The position numbers and the translations under genes were made by a program. DNA of 5,534 nucleotides from an uncultured Eubacteriales bacterium (GTDB lineage Bacteria > Bacillota > Clostridia > Oscillospirales > Oscillospiraceae), in assembly GCA_900551495.1 (NCBI GenBank), contig URWG01000124.1, positions 1-5,534 on the forward strand. The letters are read 5' to 3'. Positions 1 to 4,537 of the stretch are shown piece by piece. Each line of letters opens with the position of its first letter. Position 1 is the first letter of the stretch. The notes beneath the pieces were generated by a model. That model saw nothing but the letters and a program-made list of their open reading frames with translations, had not been told where the DNA came from and did no database searches.

Positions 1-1474
1 CCGCCTCCCGCGCCGCCGACACCGTATGGCAGTCGGGCGCGAAGCTTGCAATCTCGGCAATCGCCGCATCCAGCGCCGTCTGCGCCTGCCGCACGCGGTC
101 GGAAAGCTGCTCCCTCCTCCGCGCGGCATCGGCACGCGCCGTCTCGTAGGCGGTCTGCCGTGCGGCATATGCCTCCGCCAGCGGGAGAATTTCGTCAATA
201 TTTGTCACAGGATAGCGCGACAGCAGCGCCTGCGCCTCGGCAAGCTCCGCCGCAGCCTTTGATTTTTTGCGCAGATTGAGCGCAAGGCAGACCGCCGACG
301 CAAGCGCAAGCACCGCCGCACCGATCGGCACGGCGATCCCGAGCGTCGTCAGCGCCCACAGCGCAGCGCCGCCCGCAAGAAGCAGTGCCGTCAGCACCGC
401 AAATATCGCCGTCGCCCGCCGCGCCGCTTGCAGCCGCTTCGCCGTATTTTCCGACGCGGCGCGATAAGCGGCGGTATCGTCCGCTGCCTGCCGTTTTGCG
501 GCTTCGGCGGTCTTGCCCGCAAAGATCGGGTCCGCCGCGGGCTGCTCCACGGTCAGGTCGGTAAACGCCGCCTCCATTTTTGCCGTTTGCAGGGCGCTGT
601 CGGCAGCCTCCAGCCGACGCGAAAGGGCGTGCAGCCGCTCCCCGTCGGGCAGCTTCTGCGCCGTTTCCGCCAATTTTTGACATTGCTCCTGCTGCTGCCC
701 GAGCTGCTGCTCCAAGGCTGCCAAGCCCGCCTGCTTTTTCGCACTCTGTGCCCGCTCGACGCGCTGTGAAAGTGCCTCCAAGCGTTCGCGCTCCGCCGTC
801 GCCTCCTCCAAGGCGGCGGAGAGACGGAGTTGTTCTTCTTGTAACGTATCAATTTCGGTCAGCACCCGCCGCTGCTTGTCTGCCTGTGCGGTAAGCTGCG
901 GAATGCGTCCGGCGCGGCCGATCAGCTTGTTTTTGAGATTGCGCAGGTCCTTTTCCAGCTCCAGCGCGGTCTTTGCACCGTCCTCGCCGGTCGTGACCAG
1001 CGCGCCGAGGCGTTTTTCAAGCGCCTGATCCTCCGAAACGGTCAGCCCGAGCTGACGGATGAAGGCGGTGCGCTCGAACACCGACCGCTCCACGCCGCAC
1101 AGCACCTCGCCGCAGCGGTCGGCGGTCAGCTCGCGGACGGGAATACCGCTCTCCGTCTCATAGGCGCGGAAATTGCCCATCGGCACGCGGGCGGCGGAGC
1201 TGCGCTCGATGGTGATGCTCCGTCCGTTCCATTCCAACTCCACGCTGCCCTCCATCGCCGAGCCGTCCCACGGCTTGTAGCGCTCCTTGGCGGGCAGCGC
1301 GTTGGTCTTTGTCGCGCGTTCGGAGGTATCGATACCATATAACATTGCCAGCAAAAAGGCGCTCCATGTGGATTTTCCCGCCTCGTTGGGCAGACACAGA
1401 AGGTTCATACCGGCTTGCAGCTCCAATTCGCCGTGGAGCTTGCCGAAATTCGCCCGCATCCGTTTGACGATCAC
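1..1474 (-). CDS. yhaN: YhaN/SbcC-like coiled-coil AAA ATPase with a membrane hairpin, 3' end outside the window
   Basis: N-terminal 491 codons of a YhaN-type (Rad50/SbcC-related) ATPase. The frame has no stop down to the left edge, so the C-terminal ATPase half (signature motif, Walker B) is not visible. The start region reads VIVKRMRANFGKL, typical of the family. The Walker A loop is residues 28-36 (LPNEAGKST), with Leu where the P-loop consensus has its first Gly. A Q-loop-like FERTAFIRQ ends at Q141. From about residue 175 the protein is a Glu/Gln/Leu/Ala/Arg-rich coiled coil. It is interrupted by two hydrophobic helices (about 357-375 and 380-399) followed by RKKSK, which would form a membrane hairpin as known for YhaN-like proteins. 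The GTG start shares GTGA with the stop of the upstream nuclease gene. A GGGAGGT box lies 6 nt before it. By family knowledge it is the ATPase partner of the adjacent YhaO/SbcD-like nuclease, acting on DNA ends. The family call is firm; the exact symbol is less so. Confidence 0.85.
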   Translation of the reverse strand, partial: MIVKRMRANFGKLHGELELQAGMNLLCLPNEAGKSTWSAFLLAMLYGIDTSERATKTNALPAKERYKPWDGSAMEGSVELEWNGRSITIERSSAARVPMGNFRAYETESGIPVRELTADRCGEVLCGVERSVFERTAFIRQLGLTVSEDQALEKRLGALVTTGEDGAKTALELEKDLRNLKNKLIGRAGRIPQLTAQADKQRRVLTEIDTLQEEQLRLSAALEEATAERERLEALSQRVERAQSAKKQAGLAALEQQLGQQQEQCQKLAETAQKLPDGERLHALSRRLEAADSALQTAKMEAAFTDLTVEQPAADPIFAGKTAEAAKRQAADDTAAYRAASENTAKRLQAARRATAIFAVLTALLLAGGAALWALTTLGIAVPIGAAVLALASAVCLALNLRKKSKAAAELAEAQALLSRYPVTNIDEILPLAEAYAARQTAYETARADAARRREQLSDRVRQAQTALDAAIAEIASFAPDCHTVSAAREA

Positions 1475-2541
1475 AGCGACACCTCCCGTCCGTCCATCAG
1501 GTCGCGCAGCAGCCGCGCCGCCAGCGCGACGGTCGGCTTTTGCGTCTCGTCGGCGTCGTCATATTCCCTGCGCAGCGCCTCCAAGGCATATCCGCGCAGC
1601 GTGTCCGTTCCGACGTCCTGCCAAAGCTCCGCCCGCGGCACCGTCCGATCGCGCAGGGAAAGACTGAAAAATTCGCCCTCCAGCCGCGCCTGCAGCGCCG
1701 CAAGATCGACGCCGTCCGACGCACCGGTGAGAATGATGCGGTAGCAGTCGCGCCGATGCTCGGCAGGCAGCGCGGCAAGCACCGATTCCAGCGGGTCGTC
1801 GCCCGCCTCCACGGTCAGGATTTCGTAGCAGCGGCTCTCGACGGGGACAAACTCCGCCGTTGCCGCGCCCTTTTCCAGCGTCCCGAGCAGGACGCCCTTC
1901 TTTCCGCACTCGTCAAAGCCGCGCCCCATCAGGCAGCCGGGATAGGCAGCCAGCGTCGTGCCCAGCCGAGCCGAGCGCGGCGTGTGGATATGCCCCAGCG
2001 CAAGGTAGTCCAGTCCGCTCGCGGCAATCTGCTCGGGCGTGACGGGAGCGTAGGGCGAGGCGGGCTGCAAATCGCCGTGCAGCACCATGACGTTCAGCGC
2101 CGCGGGGTCCTCCACACGGAAGCCCTCAAGCGGCGGCGGGCAGCTCTGCCCGTGAAACGCCGCGCCGTAGACGTTGCAGCCGAGCTTCGGCAGAGTGATG
2201 CACTGCGGCTTTTCCTCGGTAAAAATATGGACATTTTCGCCCCAGTCCTCCGTCAGGTACGGCGAGCCGGAGATCAGCGCGTCGTGATTGCCCGGGGCGA
2301 TAAAAATTTCGGCGGAAACGGCGGCAAAGAAGCGCTTTAACGCGTCCAAAGTGTCGCGGTAGACGTGCGCGCCGTCGAACAGGTCGCCCGAAAGCAGCAC
2401 CAGCTCCCGATCGCGGCACAGCACCGCCAGCTCGTCGAGAAGCTCGCGCTGCTCCCTGCGGCGGAGTGCCGCCTGCTCGCCGGTCAGCGCGGAAAAGGCG
2501 GCGTCCAAATGAAAATCCGCCGCGTGGAGAAATTTAATCAT
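1471..2541 (-). CDS. yhaO: YhaO/SbcD-like metallophosphoesterase (DNA repair exonuclease)
   Basis: Calcineurin-like phosphoesterase of the Mre11/SbcD superfamily, 356 residues from the chosen start. The metal-binding motifs appear in order: HAADFHLD (D9, H11), SGDLFD (D53), PGNHD (N85, H86), VLHGD (H155) and LGHIH (H184, H186). All expected ligands are present, so a two-metal (normally Mn) nuclease site should be active. The C-terminal ~160 residues are a less conserved capping or partner-binding region. I chose ATG at 2541, giving MIKFLHAADFHLD as in the family. An in-frame GTG at 2547 would add two residues, and neither start has a strong Shine-Dalgarno (only a weak GTGAG). The gene overlaps the upstream ymdB-like gene by 8 nt and the downstream ATPase gene by 4 nt, so translation is probably coupled. 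Inferred role: the nuclease subunit of a complex with the next gene, processing DNA ends. Classical SbcD is the alternative name, but the YhaN-type partner favours YhaO. Confidence 0.88.
   Translation of the reverse strand: MIKFLHAADFHLDAAFSALTGEQAALRRREQRELLDELAVLCRDRELVLLSGDLFDGAHVYRDTLDALKRFFAAVSAEIFIAPGNHDALISGSPYLTEDWGENVHIFTEEKPQCITLPKLGCNVYGAAFHGQSCPPPLEGFRVEDPAALNVMVLHGDLQPASPYAPVTPEQIAASGLDYLALGHIHTPRSARLGTTLAAYPGCLMGRGFDECGKKGVLLGTLEKGAATAEFVPVESRCYEILTVEAGDDPLESVLAALPAEHRRDCYRIILTGASDGVDLAALQARLEGEFFSLSLRDRTVPRAELWQDVGTDTLRGYALEALRREYDDADETQKPTVALAARLLRDLMDGREVSL
1481..1487 (-). promoter_or_regulatory. Ribosome binding site that fixes the GTG start of the YhaN-like gene
   Basis: On the minus strand GGGAGGT lies 6 nt before GTG at 1474, inside the last codons of the upstream nuclease gene. 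It supports the GTG over the in-frame ATG five codons later, and it keeps the conserved beta-strand before FGKL in the protein. Confidence 0.7.
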
Positions 2542-3301
2542 GCACACTCACGCTTTCTGTATCCGTGCAGCGACCGCTCGCGGGATCGACGGTGAAAATG
2601 CAGCCCTCGAGCTTGCACGGACCGTCTGCCGGCTCATAGCGGCGGGGCAGGTCGCCCATAAACTTGCGGATGGAGCTTTCCGGTTTGATGCCCAGCACGC
2701 TGTCGATCGGACCGGTCATGCCGAGGTCGGTGATATAGCCCGTCCCCTTCGGCAGGACCCGGGCATCGGCGGTCCGGACGTGCGTATGCGTGCCCCAAAC
2801 GGCGCTGACCCGCCCGTCGAGCAGGTAGCCCATCGCCAGCTTTTCCGACGTCGCCTCGGCGTGCAGCTCGACGAAGATCAGCTTTGTGTTGATCTTTTGC
2901 AGCAGCCGATCGACCAGCGGGAAGGGGTTTGAGGGCGTGTAGTCCATGCTCACGCGCCCGATCAGGTCGATCACCGCCACATCGCCGCAGCGCGTTTCAA
3001 ACACGCCCCAGCCGCGCCCGGGCTGCTGCGGCGGGAAATTCGCGGGCCGCAGTACCTCGCGCGAGTCGTCGATGTAGGGGATCAGCTCGCGGCGGTTCCA
3101 TGTGTGATTGCCCATCGTGATGACGTCCGCGCCGGCGCATAAAATATCCTCCGCCTGCTGCGGCGTCATACCGACTAAAGACGCATTCTCGCCGTTGACG
3201 ACACAAAAATCAATGTCCTTCTCTCGCTTCAGACGGGGCAGGCGGCTTTTCAGATACGCCAGCCCGCCGGCGGTCACATCGCCGATCGCAAGCACTCTCA
3301 T
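2534..3301 (-). CDS. ymdB: YmdB-family metallophosphoesterase (TIGR00282-type 2',3'-cyclic-nucleotide phosphodiesterase)
   Basis: A 255-residue protein close to the usual YmdB length. It has the family hallmarks: IGDV (D8), VNGENA (E38, N39), GNHTWNRREL (N65), LRPANFP, ELHAEATSEK (H147), GTHTHVRTAD (H172, H174) and ITDLGMTGPIDSVLG. All metal ligands known from Bacillus YmdB have counterparts. Two small departures are seen: GNHTWN where the family usually has GNHTWD, and ELHAE where DFHAE is usual. YmdB proteins are cytoplasmic phosphodiesterases acting on 2',3'-cyclic nucleotides, and in Bacillus they affect biofilm and motility decisions and global RNA levels. An ATG at 3310 would add three residues. 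I prefer 3301 because AAAGGA then sits 8 nt upstream and D8 aligns with the family. It is the first gene of the leftward operon, with a promoter just upstream. In many Firmicutes ymdB follows rny, but here it leads a DNA-repair pair. Confidence 0.9.
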   Translation of the reverse strand: MRVLAIGDVTAGGLAYLKSRLPRLKREKDIDFCVVNGENASLVGMTPQQAEDILCAGADVITMGNHTWNRRELIPYIDDSREVLRPANFPPQQPGRGWGVFETRCGDVAVIDLIGRVSMDYTPSNPFPLVDRLLQKINTKLIFVELHAEATSEKLAMGYLLDGRVSAVWGTHTHVRTADARVLPKGTGYITDLGMTGPIDSVLGIKPESSIRKFMGDLPRRYEPADGPCKLEGCIFTVDPASGRCTDTESVSVHD

Positions 3302-3309
3302 AACGGTCA

Positions 3310-3315
3310 TCCTTT
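3310..3315 (-). promoter_or_regulatory. Ribosome binding site deciding the ymdB-like start
   Basis: AAAGGA on the minus strand lies 8 nt before the ATG at 3301 but touches the alternative ATG at 3310, where it could not work at normal spacing. This favours the shorter protein starting MRVLAIGD. Confidence 0.6.
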
Positions 3316-3341
3316 CCGTTCCATCTATTACACCATTATCT

Positions 3342-3370
3342 ATTATAGCTGAAAATGCAACAAACTACAA
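3342..3370 (-). promoter_or_regulatory. Sigma-A-type promoter for the ymdB-yhaO-yhaN operon
   Basis: The minus strand shows a perfect TATAAT (3347-3342) preceded at exactly 17 bp by TTGTAG (3370-3365), which keeps the TTG of the -35 consensus. Transcription should start near 3335 and leave a leader of about 35 nt before the ATG at 3301. The surrounding bases are AT-rich compared with the rest of the window. Confidence 0.7.
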
Positions 3371-3412
3371 GCGCGGCGGCGAAAATCGCGGCAGAATTTC
3401 GCAGAATGTCCC

Positions 3413-3450
3413 ATTTCCCGCCGATTTCCCAAGATGTTGTGGCGGGAAAT
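3413..3450. promoter_or_regulatory. Putative Noc-box-like operator: three ATTTCCC half-sites
   Basis: ATTTCCC occurs at 3413-3419 and again at 3424-3430 (11 bp apart). Its complement GGGAAAT occurs at 3444-3450 (20 bp further on). The outer copies extend to a perfect 10-bp inverted repeat, ATTTCCCGCC and GGCGGGAAAT, with an 18-nt centre. The known Noc-binding site of Bacillus, ATTTCCCGGGAAAT, is built from exactly these half-sites, although there they abut. The cluster lies between the two divergent promoters and upstream of a gene encoding a Noc-type protein. Inferred role: binding by the Noc protein itself for autoregulation or nucleation. An operator for an unrelated regulator remains possible. 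Confidence 0.5.
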
Positions 3451-3514
3451 AATGCAAAACGCAATTTATTGTGGTCTGCCCCCGCGTTTCGTGCGTTTTC
3501 GCCGTTCAAAAGGC

Positions 3515-3520
3515 TACAAT
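3515..3520 (+). promoter_or_regulatory. Candidate -10 element for the noc gene
   Basis: TACAAT (5 of 6 to consensus) lies 61 nt before the noc ATG and would give a leader of roughly 55 nt. No good -35 is seen at 16-18 bp (TGCGTT at 17 bp is poor) and there is no extended -10 TG. The promoter is either weak or helped by a bound protein, or the real one lies elsewhere, for example in the AT-rich 3541-3565 stretch. Confidence 0.3.
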
Positions 3521-3566
3521 AGAGGACGGGGAGATCAGGTTTTTATATTAGAATCTGTATTACATA

Positions 3567-3573
3567 GGGGAGG
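3567..3573 (+). promoter_or_regulatory. Strong ribosome binding site of noc
   Basis: GGGGAGG ends 8 nt before ATG at 3582. It contains the full GGAGG core, which firmly supports that start. Confidence 0.75.
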
Positions 3574-3581
3574 AATCTAAT

Positions 3582-4385
3582 ATGCGCAGGAGCAGAGGGC
3601 TGATAGAGAGCGGGCGGATCGTCTATTTGCCCATCGGTCAGATCCGCCCGAATCCGTCGCAGCCGCGCCGCATTTTCGATCCGGAGGGGCTGCGGGAGCT
3701 GGCGGCAAGCATCGAGCAGTACGGCATTTTGCAGCCGCTCACCGTCCGCCGCAGCGGAGGGGAGTACGAGCTGGTGGCGGGCGAGCGGCGGCTGCGGGCG
3801 GCAAGAATGGCGGGCTGCCACGAGGTGCCGTGTATCTTTCTCTCGGTGGATGAGGAGCAGTCGGGGATGGTGGCGCTGGTGGAGAATTTGCAGCGCCGCG
3901 ATCTGGACTACATCGAGGAGGCGGAGGGGCTGTCACGGCTGATGCGCCTGTACGGGCTGAGTCAGGAGCAGGCGGCGGCGAAGGTCGGAAAAAGTCAAAG
4001 TGCCGTAGCAAACAAGCTGCGTTTGCTGCGGCACAGTCCTGCGGTGTTGGCGCGGCTGCGGGAAAATCACCTGTCCGAGCGCCACGCCCGCGCGCTGCTG
4101 CGTTTGGCGACGGAGGAGGAGCGGCTGGCGGTGCTGGAGGTCATCGTCAGTCGGGAGCTGAACGTGGCAAAAACCGAGGCGTACATCGACGCGTACCTTG
4201 CCCGTCGGGAGGAGCGCCCCAAGGGAATGCGTAAGCTGATCGTGCGGGATGTGCGGCTGTTTCTCAACAGTGTCAATCACTCGCTCGAGCTGGTGCGCGG
4301 TGCAGGTATCAATGCGCAGACCTCGCAGGAGGAGACGGAGAACGAGATCGTCCTGACCATCCGCCTACCCAAACGCGCCGGCTGA
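3582..4385 (+). CDS. noc: Nucleoid occlusion protein Noc (ParB-family CTPase, DNA-binding)
   Basis: A 267-residue ParB/Noc family protein. The N-terminal CTP-binding domain has PNPSQPRR (23-30), LVAGERRLRAARMAG (64-78) and ENLQRRDLDYIEEAEG (101-116). A helix-turn-helix follows (about 127-149, ending GKSQSAVANKLRLL), then SERHARALLRL (165-175). The C-terminal dimerisation domain includes RDVRLFLNSVNHSLELV (222-238) and ends in ITIRIPK-like LTIRLPK. At the four positions reported to separate Noc from ParB specificity (Caulobacter ParB 173/179/184/201; Noc Q-K-K-R, ParB R-T-A-G) it has Q139, K145, R150 and R167, so Noc-type DNA recognition is expected. Noc binds chromosomal sites, spreads as a CTP clamp and blocks division over the nucleoid. 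The first ~12 residues (MRRSRGLIESGR) do not look like the amphipathic membrane-targeting helix of Bacillus Noc. The gene stands alone, without the rsmG, soj or spo0J neighbours usual in Bacillus. It is divergent from ymdB and convergent with metG. A ParB/Spo0J paralogue is the alternative, considered less likely. Confidence 0.87.
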   Translation: MRRSRGLIESGRIVYLPIGQIRPNPSQPRRIFDPEGLRELAASIEQYGILQPLTVRRSGGEYELVAGERRLRAARMAGCHEVPCIFLSVDEEQSGMVALVENLQRRDLDYIEEAEGLSRLMRLYGLSQEQAAAKVGKSQSAVANKLRLLRHSPAVLARLRENHLSERHARALLRLATEEERLAVLEVIVSRELNVAKTEAYIDAYLARREERPKGMRKLIVRDVRLFLNSVNHSLELVRGAGINAQTSQEETENEIVLTIRLPKRAG

Positions 4386-4411
4386 CCGACTTGCGGGAGG
4401 GCAGCACCGAA

Positions 4412-4448
4412 GTCAGCTTCACTGACAGCTCCCCTTACACAGGGGAGC
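4412..4448. repeat. Tandem-hairpin intergenic repeat
   Basis: Two adjacent hairpins are seen: GTCAG-cttca-CTGAC (4412-4426) and GCTCCCCT-tacac-AGGGGAGC (4428-4448, perfect 8-bp stem, 5-nt loop), followed by CAAGG. From memory this GTCAGCTTC..CTGACAGCTCCCC..GGGGAGCCAAGG pattern is a dispersed intergenic element, REP- or MITE-like, in gut Oscillospiraceae/Ruminococcaceae genomes. I cannot confirm the copy number from one window. It begins 27 nt after the noc stop, has no T-run after either hairpin, and so is not itself a typical terminator. Confidence 0.55.
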
Positions 4449-4482
4449 CAAGGCGCGGACGGGGAAAGTTCTCTGAGAAACT

Positions 4483-4513
4483 AAAAGCGGAGTGCAATCT
4501 GCACTCCGCTTTT
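4483..4513. terminator. Bidirectional rho-independent terminator between noc and metG
   Basis: A perfect 14-bp inverted repeat, AAAAGCGGAGTGCA / TGCACTCCGCTTTT, surrounds a 3-nt loop (ATC). On the plus strand the stem runs into TTTTGTTATT and on the minus strand into TTTTAG. It can therefore end transcripts of noc (98 nt after its stop) and of metG (25 nt after its stop). Confidence 0.9.
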
Positions 4514-4537
4514 GTTATTACATTATGCCAAACCGCA

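Noticed and set aside
195..683. A 162-codon minus-strand open frame inside the YhaN-like gene
   Set aside because: It is out of frame with the coiled-coil ATPase, whose frame is open over the whole stretch and encodes a coherent coiled coil and membrane hairpin. The alternative translation is low-complexity Gly/Ala/Arg.
1540..2340. A 266-codon open frame on the plus strand, antisense to the YhaO-like gene
   Set aside because: The translation is Arg/Gln/Ala-rich with no recognisable motif and no good ribosome binding site. It mirrors a well-supported nuclease gene, so it is a GC-rich shadow frame.
3033..3039. A further GGGAAAT motif inside the ymdB-like gene
   Set aside because: It is a single half-site in coding sequence with no partner nearby, compatible with chance in a 5.5-kb window.
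3391..3407. Direct repeat GCAGAAT-ttc-GCAGAAT between the ymdB promoter and the ATTTCCC cluster
   Set aside because: Two 7-bp copies 10 bp apart could be an activator site, but there is no match to a known operator and no third copy. Noted only as possible.
3413..3450. Reading the 10-bp inverted repeat as an RNA hairpin or terminator
   Set aside because: It lies upstream of both predicted transcription starts, has an 18-nt loop and no T-run, so a DNA-binding site fits better.
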